A stretch of 16,114 nucleotides of DNA from an uncultured Flavobacteriales bacterium (GCA_937924345.1 CALDTD010000237.1:1-16114), one strand, 5' to 3'; positions 1 through 7,712 are shown, counted from the stretch's first letter. Notes: generated by a model from the letters alone, not told the origin. Program-made: numbers and translations.

Positions 1-40
1 GCGGTTTCTCTTTGCTTATTGATTTTCTATTGTTTCCCAT
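1..40 (-). CDS. Start of an unidentified minus-strand gene (partial)
   Basis: An ATG on the minus strand at 40-38 lies 8 bases after the TAG of the neighbouring glycosyltransferase and opens a frame reading MGNNRKSISKEKP to the window edge. The tight spacing and shared direction suggest the next gene of the same operon, probably also an envelope-biosynthesis gene. Only 13 codons are visible, so no function can be assigned and the start itself is uncertain. Confidence 0.35.
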   Translation of the reverse strand, partial: MGNNRKSISKEKP

Positions 41-48
41 TTCTAAAT

Positions 49-816
49 CTAGTGGTTTAGTGCTTTCTTCTTGTCTTGATTTAGTTGTCTTACTTTTAAG
101 TGACGCATAAATACAGATGTACAATTTAAAACACAAACAATAAAACCAGTCATACCATCTAAAAATCCAAGCCTTAAGAAGTAATCACTAAAAAAACGAT
201 AAGTTGGTTTTACTAAAAAGTGAAAAAGATTTGGTTTTTCGCCTCTGTTAGAGCGATCGGTTGCACTCATAGTAGTGTACCTATCCCATTTTTCTAAATA
301 GTGAAATACATCTTTAAACGTATAATGTGTTAAACTGTTTTTTAGTTTTCCAATTTCACCGTTACATAAAATTTCTGCATGTACACTTTTATTCTCGTAC
401 TTACATAAATCTCTTTTAAATAGACGTATAACTTTGTCACCTTGCCATCCCGAATATTTTATCTCTGAGCCCATAAAAAAGTTTCGTCGTTTTATCCAAT
501 AGGCATCAGAATTAACTTCGCTTTTCAAAACATTCTTAATTTCCATTTTTAAGTGTTCATCAACACGTTCGTCGGCGTCTAAAAGAAAAATCCATTCGTA
601 TTTAGCCTGAGGAATAGCCCAGTTTTTTTGAGAAGCAGAGTGTTCATACTCGCGTTGAATTATTGTGGCTCCTTTCTCTTTAGCAATGTTTACTGTTTTA
701 TCTATACTATAAGAGTCAACAACTAAAATTTCGTCTGCCCATTTTACAGATTCAATAGCAGCTTCTATATTGTGTTCTTCGTTAAAAGTTGGGATTATGG
801 CGGTTACTTTTTGCAT
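49..816 (-). CDS. Family 2 glycosyltransferase, WaaE/LpsE-like (LPS core type)
   Basis: A 255-residue GT-A fold glycosyltransferase that probably transfers a sugar from a nucleotide-sugar donor to a lipopolysaccharide or other surface glycan at the cytoplasmic face of the inner membrane. The N-terminal nucleotide-binding segment IPTFNEE is at residues 8-14, VVDSYSIDKT follows at about 32-41, and the metal-binding DADE (the DxD equivalent) is at 80-83. 'SASQKNWAIPQA' just before it is typical of the WaaE-like subgroup. A C-terminal hydrophobic stretch at about residues 213-243 probably anchors the protein to the membrane. The ATG at 816 is chosen because the conserved IPTFNEE begins at residue 8. 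A good promoter lies immediately upstream, so the 5' leader would be very short. A further gene seems to follow on the same strand. Donor and acceptor cannot be told from sequence. Confidence 0.88.
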   Translation of the reverse strand: MQKVTAIIPTFNEEHNIEAAIESVKWADEILVVDSYSIDKTVNIAKEKGATIIQREYEHSASQKNWAIPQAKYEWIFLLDADERVDEHLKMEIKNVLKSEVNSDAYWIKRRNFFMGSEIKYSGWQGDKVIRLFKRDLCKYENKSVHAEILCNGEIGKLKNSLTHYTFKDVFHYLEKWDRYTTMSATDRSNRGEKPNLFHFLVKPTYRFFSDYFLRLGFLDGMTGFIVCVLNCTSVFMRHLKVRQLNQDKKKALNH

Positions 817-826
817 CTTATAAGGA

Positions 827-855
827 CAAAGATATGTTTTTTATTACTTTTACAA
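827..855 (-). promoter_or_regulatory. Bacteroidota-type promoter for the minus-strand glycosyltransferase
   Basis: On the minus strand TATCTTTG (827-834) matches the -7 consensus TAnnTTTG exactly. A TTG at 853-855 sits 18 bases upstream of it, as expected for the -33 element. Transcription would start only a few bases before the ATG at 816. Confidence 0.5.
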
Positions 856-894
856 GAATAGAGTTCTTTCAGTTATATAAATAAGATTTGGAAA

Positions 895-1839
895 ATGAAG
901 ATTAGTGGTTTTACTTTTATTAAAAATGGAGATAAGCTGTATATTCCCACAAAAGAGTCTATTTTATCTATTCTTCCAATTTGCGATGAGTTTATAGTTG
1001 CGCTTGGAAACTGTGATGAAGATGACAAGACTGAAGCGCTAATACAGTCTATCGATTCTCCGAAAATAAAATTAGTTAGAACCGTTTGGGATACTAAAGC
1101 ATTTCCTAAAAATACTGAGTTTGCTCACCAAACAGATATTGCTAAGTCTCACTGTACTGGTGATTGGTTGTTTTATTTGCAGTGCGATGAGGTCATCCAT
1201 GAAAACGACTTGGATACCATAAGGCAAGCGTGCCAAGATCAATTATCCAATAAGGATGTTGAAGGTTTTCTGTTTAAATATCTTCATTTTTGGGGAGACT
1301 ATAATCACTATCACCTTTCCCACGTGTGGTATAATAGGGAGATAAGAATTATACGAAACCTACCTGAAATTCACTCTTGGAAAGACGCCCAAAGTTTTAG
1401 AAAATTTGATATCTGGGAAGGTGGTTTTAATGATTATCAAAGAAAAGAAGGTACTGAGAAACTAAAGGTGATTGAATTAAATGTAAATGTTTATCATTAT
1501 GGTTATGTCCGCCCTCCTGTTTTAATGACAAAAAAGCGAAAAGTAAGTTCTAAGACATATCATGGAGCAGAAGCAAAAGAAGCTCAAACAGTTCCAGATT
1601 TGTATGATTATGGGCCGTTAAATAAGTTGACTGTTTTTAAAGGGAGTCATCCTAAGACTATGGCAAAGTGGATTGCTAAATTTGATTGGCAAAAGCAATT
1701 GCAATATAGTGGAACGAGAAATGTAAATAGACCAATTCACAAACATGAAAAAATAAAGTATCGTTTTTTATCTTGGTTAGAAAATGCTTTTAGAAACGGA
1801 AAACCAATAGGAGGGTTTAATAACTTTATAAAGTTATAA
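895..1839 (+). CDS. Family 2-like glycosyltransferase
   Basis: A 314-residue protein resembling GT-A family 2 glycosyltransferases. It opens with MKISGFTFIKNGDKL, a variant of the usual nucleotide-binding start. It continues with 'ESILSILPICDEFIVALGNCDEDDKT' spread over residues 21-46 and has a QCDE motif at 96-99 in the place of the metal-binding DxD. The rest, rich in aromatic residues (for example HFWGDYNHYHLSHVWYNRE), is probably the acceptor-binding part. No signal peptide or transmembrane helix is evident, so a cytoplasmic or peripheral membrane location is likely. It is divergent from the glycosyltransferase at 49-816 and may work in the same surface-glycan pathway. The stop codon overlaps the convergent T9SS protein gene. 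The substrate is unknown. Confidence 0.8.
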   Translation: MKISGFTFIKNGDKLYIPTKESILSILPICDEFIVALGNCDEDDKTEALIQSIDSPKIKLVRTVWDTKAFPKNTEFAHQTDIAKSHCTGDWLFYLQCDEVIHENDLDTIRQACQDQLSNKDVEGFLFKYLHFWGDYNHYHLSHVWYNREIRIIRNLPEIHSWKDAQSFRKFDIWEGGFNDYQRKEGTEKLKVIELNVNVYHYGYVRPPVLMTKKRKVSSKTYHGAEAKEAQTVPDLYDYGPLNKLTVFKGSHPKTMAKWIAKFDWQKQLQYSGTRNVNRPIHKHEKIKYRFLSWLENAFRNGKPIGGFNNFIKL

Positions 1840-3138
1840 AATGATTTTTTTTACAGTTTTATTGCCGTTATCATCCGTTAATATTACATTGTAAATTCCT
1901 GTAGCAATATTGGTAGAATTTATAATAAATTGATTTTGACCTTTGTTTGATGATATTAGACTTTCTTGTTGTATTAGTTTACCACTCATATCTATCAAGT
2001 TAAACGAATGAATGCTATTATTAGTTTGAGCATTTAATTCTATATGAATTGTATTACTGTTTAGTGGAGAGAAAATATAAGTAGAGCTTTCACTCTCACA
2101 AGAAGAAACAGAAATTATAGATGAGTATAATTCAACATTTGTTTCGTTTGTAAGTATACGGTAATAACTAATATCAATATATGGATTTCTATCAATAAAT
2201 TGAAATTGAGTTTCTCCATTGTAACTGTTTACATTACCAATCGTGAAAAAATTAACTCCATCTGTACTTTTTTGAACGATGTAGTTTGTTGTGTTTTGTG
2301 TTTGAATTTCCCACTCTAGAATTATGTCTGAATTATTGCAATCTCCTTTAAAATAAACTAAAGAAAGAGGTAATGGATGATCATAGTCAGTTAATGTCCA
2401 AGATCTATAGAATTCAGAAGCTAAAATGTTTACATTTTCTACTCGGTTATTACCTGCAGTCGAAGGGTTGGCGGCAGGTCCTGCTGTATTTCCCCAAATT
2501 CCATAAGACCCACTGTGGCTTCCTTCCCATCTGTTATTCGTGTTGTTAAAACGTTGTGCTCCTAGGTTTGCCGGGTTTAAGGTGTTTGCTGCTGTTCCAA
2601 CTTCGGTAGCATCATTATTAAAACCGAAATTAAGCGACACTGCTGGTCTAGTAGAATAATTTTCGGCATCAATAATCCAAAATCGGTCAACTACCCAAGC
2701 CTTATTATCGATATTACCAGTAGAAGACATGAAGTGTGTAACATCTGTTGGCCAAGGCAGATTGTCATCGTCAGATTCGTAAGTTGAAAATAAAATATCT
2801 CCAGCTCCCACGCCAGCTGTTGTAGGTGTTACAGTTAGCGGGATTTTAGCTTCTGTTGTACCTACACCTGTAGTAAAAGGAACTGTAAAGTTTCCTGTAC
2901 TTGTACCGATGTTCCATTTAACATAGTTATACTCATCTTCTGATATTATATTACCACCAGTACCTTGAGTTATAATTCCATTTTGGTGAGGCTGATTGAT
3001 AACCATATATATTGGTGTAGCAGAAGAACCTCCATTAAAAACAACATAAGGATCGTTGTTAAGAATAAGAGCATTGTTTTGTGCTAAAAGACTTGTAGTA
3101 GCATAAAGTAAAATAATATGTAAAAAAGCTTTTTTCAA
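1834..3138 (-). CDS. Exported surface protein with T9SS type A sorting domain
   Basis: A 434-residue protein with a Sec signal peptide (MKKAFLHIILLYATTSLLAQ, residues 1-20). A central region of unknown fold is rich in Asn, Thr and Gly. A fibronectin-III-like module at about 255-345 starts with LPLSLVYFKG and contains 'NYIVQKSTDGVNFFTIG', a type very common in secreted Bacteroidota proteins. A T9SS C-terminal domain at about 352-434 includes 'SFNLIDMSGKLI' and 'NIATGIYNVILTD' and ends in VKKIIL. The usual FPNP at the start of that domain is replaced by FSPLNS. The start is TTG at 3138-3136: there is no nearby ATG, and the signal peptide begins exactly there. It is expected to cross the inner membrane through Sec and the outer membrane through T9SS, ending on the cell surface or outside. 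Ligand or activity is unknown. It shares 6 bases with the convergent glycosyltransferase at its 3' end. Confidence 0.85.
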   Translation of the reverse strand: MKKAFLHIILLYATTSLLAQNNALILNNDPYVVFNGGSSATPIYMVINQPHQNGIITQGTGGNIISEDEYNYVKWNIGTSTGNFTVPFTTGVGTTEAKIPLTVTPTTAGVGAGDILFSTYESDDDNLPWPTDVTHFMSSTGNIDNKAWVVDRFWIIDAENYSTRPAVSLNFGFNNDATEVGTAANTLNPANLGAQRFNNTNNRWEGSHSGSYGIWGNTAGPAANPSTAGNNRVENVNILASEFYRSWTLTDYDHPLPLSLVYFKGDCNNSDIILEWEIQTQNTTNYIVQKSTDGVNFFTIGNVNSYNGETQFQFIDRNPYIDISYYRILTNETNVELYSSIISVSSCESESSTYIFSPLNSNTIHIELNAQTNNSIHSFNLIDMSGKLIQQESLISSNKGQNQFIINSTNIATGIYNVILTDDNGNKTVKKIIL

Positions 3139-3202
3139 AAGGTTAAATATAATATACTAATCTAATTTAGATGAATTGAACTTAACAACCAAATTAAATA
3201 TA

Positions 3203-3733
3203 TTATAATCCTAATTTCTTTTTAACTAATGGTAAGATATTATCTTCAGTATTCTTTGCGTAAATTATATTTCCAAAACTAACATCAGTTATATAGTCAA
3301 AGCTATTTTCAGCTGCTACATCATCAATAGCTTTTTGCATTTTAGTTCTAATTGGTGTGTAAAGTTCGTTTTTCTTTTTATTTAATTCAGCATCAGCTTG
3401 CTCTGGAAATTTTTTGATAGCCTCTTGCTCTTTAAGCAATGTCTCAATTTTTTCTTTTCTAATCAACTCACTCATAGTAGCGCTATCACGTTTATAAGCT
3501 ACAACTTCGTCTTGGAAAACCTTTTGTTTTTGCTGGAAATAACCTACGAATTCTCTTTTCATCTTTACTAAAGCAGTATCTGCTAGTGCTTTTTCTGGCA
3601 TAACTTGCCATAGTGCTGTAGTATTTATATATCCAATTTTAGATTTTGTAGTGTTACTTTTTGCAGCAACCAATACAATTAAAAAGAGTATTGCAACACC
3701 TATAAATAAAGATTTGTAAGAAATAGAGTTCAT
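3203..3733 (-). CDS. OmpH/Skp-family periplasmic chaperone-like protein
   Basis: A 176-residue protein with one N-terminal hydrophobic segment (about residues 8-24) acting as signal or anchor. Next comes 'KIGYINTTALWQVMPEKALAD', the standard first strand and turn of OmpH/Skp proteins. A long charged coiled-coil hairpin follows at about 55-130 with many Lys, Glu and Gln, and the closing part contains 'AIDDVAAENSFDYITD'. Family members hold unfolded outer membrane proteins in the periplasm before BAM insertion. I start at the ATG at 3733 and not at an in-frame codon 54 bases earlier, because the earlier start would put a charged extension before the signal segment and would overlap the divergent gene. 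The family's usual neighbour bamA is not in this window, so this is probably a paralogue or a lone copy. Confidence 0.85.
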   Translation of the reverse strand: MNSISYKSLFIGVAILFLIVLVAAKSNTTKSKIGYINTTALWQVMPEKALADTALVKMKREFVGYFQQKQKVFQDEVVAYKRDSATMSELIRKEKIETLLKEQEAIKKFPEQADAELNKKKNELYTPIRTKMQKAIDDVAAENSFDYITDVSFGNIIYAKNTEDNILPLVKKKLGL

Positions 3734-3741
3734 AATTTGGG

Positions 3742-3749
3742 TATATTTG
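3742..3749 (+). promoter_or_regulatory. -7 promoter element for the pabB-tilS operon
   Basis: TATATTTG is an exact match to TAnnTTTG and lies 21 bases before the TTG start at 3771. No well-spaced -33 TTG was found: the nearest TTTG (3713-3716) is 25 bases upstream. Confidence 0.4.
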
Positions 3750-3770
3750 TTAATAATATAAAATTTTATT

Positions 3771-5015
3771 TTGTCAACAAATATCAAATATAATTCTAAT
3801 AAAAACCAACGCTTAGAAGAGTTTTTTAAAAATGCAGAGTCTTTTTTAGTTTTAAATGACCGTTTAAAGCAAAGTGGGTATGTTGCTCTAGATGTAAATA
3901 AGTCTTTAATTATTGATGAGGAAGAAATGTTTGATCCTTTGAGGTTTGATAAGTTTGTAAATAAAAAAACGTGGAAATTTGGCTTTCTAGGTTATGATTT
4001 AAAAAATGATTTCGAAGTATTGAGTTCTAATAATAAAGATAACCTTAGTTTGCCGAAACTTTATTTTTTTGTCCCAAAAACGCTTATTAAGTTTCAAAAT
4101 GATAAGGTTGAATTGGTTTATGGTAATGAAAATGATTTAAGTATTGCACATCTTTTATTGGGCTCCGAGAAAGATGGTTTTGAAATTAATAATTCTCTTC
4201 AGTCATCAATTACAAAAGAGGCTTACCTAGAGAAAGTAGAACGATTAAAAAACGAGATTAAAAAAGGTAATATCTACGAGGCTAACTTTTGTTATGAGTA
4301 TTTTGCTGAGAATGCCCTAGTTAATCCATATTGGCTTTATCAAAGTTTAATGGAGAATTCTAATGCTCCATTTTCTTGTTTTGGAAAGTTTGAGGATAAA
4401 TACATCATTAGTGCCAGTCCCGAACGGTTTTTAATCAGAAAAGGAAATAAATTAATCTCTGAACCAATAAAAGGGACTGCAAAGCGGGGAAGAGATAAGC
4501 AAGAAGATTTTGCTATAAAAACAGCTTTAAGAGAAAATGAAAAAGAACGCGCAGAGAACATTATGATTGTAGATTTGGTAAGAAATGATTTTTCTAGAAT
4601 TGCAAATTATAATTCAGTTAAGGTAGAAGAGCTCTGCAAAATTTATTCTTTTAAAACTGTTCATCAAATGATTTCTAAAGTTAGCTGTGAATTAAAAGAG
4701 GGTATTCAGTTTTCGGAGATTTTAAAAGCTACTTTCCCAATGGGTTCTATGACTGGTGCGCCAAAAATAAGTGCGATGGAACTAATAGAGCGTGAAGAAG
4801 AAACAAAACGAGGTCTTTATTCAGGGGCGGTTGGTTATATAAAACCTAATGGTGATTTTGATTTTAATGTAGTAATCCGTTCTTTTATTTATAATGCAAC
4901 GGCCAAATACCTTTCTGCAATGGTTGGTGGAGCAATTACTGCCAAAAGCAATCCAGAGGAAGAATATGAAGAAACATTAGTCAAAATTGCTGCGTTGTTT
5001 AAATCTTTAGCTTGA
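3771..5015 (+). CDS. pabB: Aminodeoxychorismate synthase component I (PabB-type)
   Basis: A 414-residue chorismate-binding enzyme. The C-terminal catalytic domain (about 145-414) is complete: ISASPERF at 213-220, PIKGTAKRG at 232-240, DLVRND at 268-273, MGSMTGAPK at 324-332, and GGAIT at 386-390 followed by acidic residues that help bind Mg2+. The lysine of PIKGT (K234) is the residue that marks PabB; anthranilate synthase TrpE has alanine there. This supports conversion of chorismate to 4-amino-4-deoxychorismate for folate synthesis, working with a PabA glutaminase not seen here. The N-terminal part is shorter and less conserved than in E. coli. The start appears to be TTG at 3771, since the next in-frame ATG would remove about 52 residues. 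Its TGA overlaps the tilS ATG by one base, indicating translational coupling. Confidence 0.87.
   Translation: MSTNIKYNSNKNQRLEEFFKNAESFLVLNDRLKQSGYVALDVNKSLIIDEEEMFDPLRFDKFVNKKTWKFGFLGYDLKNDFEVLSSNNKDNLSLPKLYFFVPKTLIKFQNDKVELVYGNENDLSIAHLLLGSEKDGFEINNSLQSSITKEAYLEKVERLKNEIKKGNIYEANFCYEYFAENALVNPYWLYQSLMENSNAPFSCFGKFEDKYIISASPERFLIRKGNKLISEPIKGTAKRGRDKQEDFAIKTALRENEKERAENIMIVDLVRNDFSRIANYNSVKVEELCKIYSFKTVHQMISKVSCELKEGIQFSEILKATFPMGSMTGAPKISAMELIEREEETKRGLYSGAVGYIKPNGDFDFNVVIRSFIYNATAKYLSAMVGGAITAKSNPEEEYEETLVKIAALFKSLA
3785..3792 (-). promoter_or_regulatory. Possible -7 promoter element for the OmpH-like gene
   Basis: On the minus strand this reads TATATTTG, an exact TAnnTTTG match, about 50 bases before the ATG at 3733. 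It lies just inside the start of pabB, so the two divergent promoters would overlap. A -33 element at normal spacing was not found. Confidence 0.3.
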
Positions 5016-6331
5016 TGGATGTGTTAATTGATAAGTTATATTCTGAACTTTCACGTTTAGATGATCATTACCGAACAAAAAAGTATTTGTTAGCAGTTAG
5101 TGGAGGAGAAGACTCTGTATGCATGTTGCATTTGTTTCATCAATCGGGTTTAGCGTTTGAAGTTGCTCACTGCAATTTTAACTTAAGAGGAGAAGAGTCT
5201 GATGAAGATGAAAGCTTTGTAAGAACCTTGTGTAAGCAATTAAAAGTTAAAGGAAGTTTTATCCAGTTTAATACGTCAGAAATTGTAAGGAAAAATAAAA
5301 CCTCTATCCAAGAAGAGGCAAGGAAGTTGCGTTATCATTGGTTTAATAATTTGTTGGTAGACAATGATCTAGATTATATCTCTACAGCACATCACCAAGA
5401 TGACGTGATTGAAACATTTTTTATAAATTCTGTTAGGGGAGCGGGGTTAAAGGGATTAAAAAGTATTCCAAGAAAGAATAAGAATGTAATAAGACCTTTA
5501 CTCGGTTTTAGTAAAAAAGAGATACAAGGCTTTATACAGGAAAATAATTATAAGTTTAGACAAGACTCTAGTAATGTTAATACTAAGTATAGTCGTAATT
5601 ATTTAAGACACGAGGTTATTCCAAAGTTAGATAATGTTCATCCAAATGCAAAAAAAGGATTGCTTGCTACAATTAACTATGTAAAAGAAACAGAAGATTA
5701 TCTAAATAAGAAAATTGAAGAAGACAAAGCATCTATTATTACTGAAGTAAATTCTACGATTCAAATAGATTTAACAAGTAACCCGTCTTTATTTTTATTA
5801 TATACAACCTTATCAGATTTTGGATTTACTAAAACTCAGGTAGAGAATTTAGTTTCATCAAATAGAAGAAATGCTATTTTTTTAAGTAATTCTCATGAGG
5901 TTTTTAAAGAAGAGAACAGTATTGTGATTCGAAAAAAAGAGCATAAAGGGCAAGAAAGTTTTATTATTGATGGCCTAGGTTCTTTTTTTAGTCCATTTAA
6001 AGTTAACATTACAGAACAAGAGAATAAAGAATTGGAGTTTTCGGATTGTGTCGTTTATTTTGACCAAGAAAAGATAAAGTTTCCACTGATAATAAGAAAA
6101 TGGAAGCCAGGAGATGTTTTTTTTCCGTTTGGGATGAAAGGAAAACAAAAATTAAGCGACTACTTTATAAATAACAAATATACTGTAGCGCAAAAAAGAG
6201 ACGCTTGGGTTTTAGAAAGCGAAAATAAAATTGTTTGGATTATAGGTAAAAGGACAGACGATCGTTTTAGAGTGACAAAAAAATCTAAAAAAATTATAAA
6301 AATTGAAACCAAATCTTTTCTTTTACAGTAA
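5015..6331 (+). CDS. tilS: tRNA(Ile)-lysidine synthase
   Basis: A 438-residue ATP-dependent enzyme that modifies cytidine 34 of the CAU-anticodon tRNA(Ile) to lysidine, so that it reads AUA codons and is charged with isoleucine. It is cytoplasmic and normally essential. The N-terminal PP-loop SGGEDS is at residues 29-34, followed by AHCNFNLRGEESD and then STAHHQDDVIETFF. 'RPLLGFSKKEI' and 'FRQDSSNVNTKYSRNYLR' are typical of TilS. The C-terminal tRNA-binding domain is present, with 'RKWKPGDVFFPFGMKGKQKLSDYF' (split here as RKWKPGDVFFPFG and MKGKQKLSDYF). The ATG at 5015 overlaps the pabB stop (TGATG). A TTG three bases earlier would add one residue, but ATG is preferred. Co-transcription with pabB looks like operon packing and not a shared pathway. 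Confidence 0.95.
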   Translation: MDVLIDKLYSELSRLDDHYRTKKYLLAVSGGEDSVCMLHLFHQSGLAFEVAHCNFNLRGEESDEDESFVRTLCKQLKVKGSFIQFNTSEIVRKNKTSIQEEARKLRYHWFNNLLVDNDLDYISTAHHQDDVIETFFINSVRGAGLKGLKSIPRKNKNVIRPLLGFSKKEIQGFIQENNYKFRQDSSNVNTKYSRNYLRHEVIPKLDNVHPNAKKGLLATINYVKETEDYLNKKIEEDKASIITEVNSTIQIDLTSNPSLFLLYTTLSDFGFTKTQVENLVSSNRRNAIFLSNSHEVFKEENSIVIRKKEHKGQESFIIDGLGSFFSPFKVNITEQENKELEFSDCVVYFDQEKIKFPLIIRKWKPGDVFFPFGMKGKQKLSDYFINNKYTVAQKRDAWVLESENKIVWIIGKRTDDRFRVTKKSKKIIKIETKSFLLQ

Positions 6332-6365
6332 CAATATAGACCAAAACACTTAAAATACTTGCCTT

Positions 6366-6656
6366 ATGGAAAATACAACATTAGAAGTAACTCAAATAGA
6401 AAAAGAAGAAATCTCAAAATTAACATTTCCAAAAACTCCTGTTCAAAAAACAGACGATGAGTTAAAGGTTTTAAAGCATTCTTTAAGAAGAGCAATGATT
6501 TTAGGAAATCTACATCACACAAAAATTAAAATTGTATTCGAAGACGATAAAAGTCGTAAGGAAGTTAGAACTACGGTATGGGCAGTCGGAGATAAAAACA
6601 TTGTACTTAAACAAGGGACTATTATTCCAATTAATCGTATCGTAAGTATTGTCTAG
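6366..6656 (+). CDS. Small conserved-looking protein of unknown function
   Basis: A 96-residue protein that I do not recognise as a named family. After an acidic N-terminus it has 'LKVLKHSLRRAMILGNLHHTKIKIVFED' (about residues 34-61), a basic helix followed by strands, and then 'EVRTTVWAVGDKNIVLKQGTIIPINRIVSI'. The alternating beta pattern in the second half suggests a small SH3- or Sm-like barrel, which is an inference. There is no signal peptide or membrane segment, so it is probably cytoplasmic, and the basic helix could bind nucleic acid. It lies 34 bases after tilS and could be co-transcribed with it. I recall similar short proteins in other flavobacteria but cannot name a function. Confidence 0.75.
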   Translation: MENTTLEVTQIEKEEISKLTFPKTPVQKTDDELKVLKHSLRRAMILGNLHHTKIKIVFEDDKSRKEVRTTVWAVGDKNIVLKQGTIIPINRIVSIV

Positions 6657-6701
6657 CGTGCTATTCACTTTTTACTGTTTGTAGAAACTTTGGTCACATT
6701 C

Positions 6702-6730
6702 TTGTTTATAGGGTTATACTCTTAACTTTA
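6702..6730 (+). promoter_or_regulatory. Possible promoter for the lytic transglycosylase gene
   Basis: TTG (6702-6704) is followed after 18 bases by TAACTTTA (6723-6730), which matches TAnnTTTG at all but the last position. The predicted start of transcription is about 20 bases before the ATG at 6758. Confidence 0.35.
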
Positions 6731-6757
6731 TTTCTTTATTAAATACAAGTGATCTTT

Positions 6758-7702
6758 ATGCGATATTTATCTTTTTTCTTTTTGTTTTATTTTTTCTTTA
6801 TTTCAGCAAAAAGTCAGGAGAAATATATAGTCGATTTTTACGGGTTAGATTCTGTTAATTATTCATTTGTAAACGTCAATAATCTTACTACAGAGCGTTG
6901 GGATATTCTACCGCAGCCCAATTTTTGGAAACAAGTTATGTTATTAAATTCAGACTCTTGTTTGGTTAATATAGCAGCTACACGAACAATTTTGGGAAAA
7001 GATTCTTTTGTAAAGTGGAAAGCTCAAACAGAAGAAGAAAAAGCATTATATAAAGATAGTGTTAGGAAAAAGTTTAACCTAAACCACGAAGAAAAAATAT
7101 ATATCACCTCTGGAAAAAGTCATTTTTATCAATTTCAAAAAGTTATACCAAGTATAAGTAAGGCAATACCAATTTTTAAATCTTATAAGACAGACCCTTG
7201 GTATGCGCAAGCTATATTGTTAATTGAAAGTCCAGGTAAAATTGAATTTTCTAATGTTGGTGCTTACGGTCCTTTTCAATTAATGAAATCTGTAGCTAGA
7301 AGCCATGGTTTAATTGTAAATAAAACCTTAGATGAGCGTAAGGACTTTGATAAGTCTGCAATGGGGGCAGCAAGTTTGCTAAGGAATACTTGCATTCCAG
7401 AAGCAAAGCGTATTTTAATAAACAATGAGATTGAATTTTCTGAAGATGAACTTTGGTTTAAGCTTTTTGTACTGCATATTTATCATGCTGGAGCCGGAAA
7501 TGTTGGAGGGTTAATAGATTCTTTCGAAGAGAAACCCAACGGACAAGCATTAATAACCAAAATGTGGCAGTCTGAATGGGGAGGATTTAAAAACGCCTCT
7601 CAAAATTACTCTCAAGTTGCACTTGCTGCAATGCTCAATTTGTCAGATCTTATTTATAAAGACTGTAAAACTTTACATTCTTGTAGTTTAGATGAAATTT
7701 AA
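6758..7702 (+). CDS. Exported lytic transglycosylase (SLT/goose-lysozyme-like fold)
   Basis: A 314-residue protein with an N-terminal signal peptide (MRYLSFFFLFYFFFISAKSQ, residues 1-20) and no lipobox cysteine. The catalytic domain spans about residues 140-300: AILLIESPG contains the expected catalytic glutamate (E157), GAYGPFQLM is at 168-176, and HAGAGNV at 243-249 matches the third SLT motif (usually AYNxGxG). Such enzymes cut the MurNAc-GlcNAc bond of peptidoglycan and form 1,6-anhydroMurNAc. The first motif differs from the common ESxFxPxAxS version. The N-terminal 120 residues have no recognised domain, and LysM repeats are absent. The ATG at 6758 is preferred to a GTG 9 bases upstream because it gives a clean signal peptide. 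It probably works in the periplasm on cell-wall remodelling. Confidence 0.83.
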   Translation: MRYLSFFFLFYFFFISAKSQEKYIVDFYGLDSVNYSFVNVNNLTTERWDILPQPNFWKQVMLLNSDSCLVNIAATRTILGKDSFVKWKAQTEEEKALYKDSVRKKFNLNHEEKIYITSGKSHFYQFQKVIPSISKAIPIFKSYKTDPWYAQAILLIESPGKIEFSNVGAYGPFQLMKSVARSHGLIVNKTLDERKDFDKSAMGAASLLRNTCIPEAKRILINNEIEFSEDELWFKLFVLHIYHAGAGNVGGLIDSFEEKPNGQALITKMWQSEWGGFKNASQNYSQVALAAMLNLSDLIYKDCKTLHSCSLDEI

Positions 7703-7712
7703 GTTATTTTTG
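7681..7712 (+). promoter_or_regulatory. Possible promoter for the glycosyltransferase at 7729
   Basis: TATTTTTG (7705-7712) is an exact TAnnTTTG match. TTG at 7681-7683 lies 21 bases upstream, inside the end of the preceding gene. This would give a leader of roughly 10 bases and lets the gene be expressed separately from the transglycosylase. Confidence 0.4.

Noticed and set aside
49..1839. A dedicated polysaccharide locus
   Set aside because: Only two glycosyltransferases are present here and no polymerase, flippase or sugar-nucleotide genes; the other two glycosyltransferases are kilobases away among housekeeping genes.
4340..4561. 73-codon open frame on the minus strand inside pabB
   Set aside because: It lies opposite the best conserved catalytic part of pabB and its composition is that of an antisense shadow.
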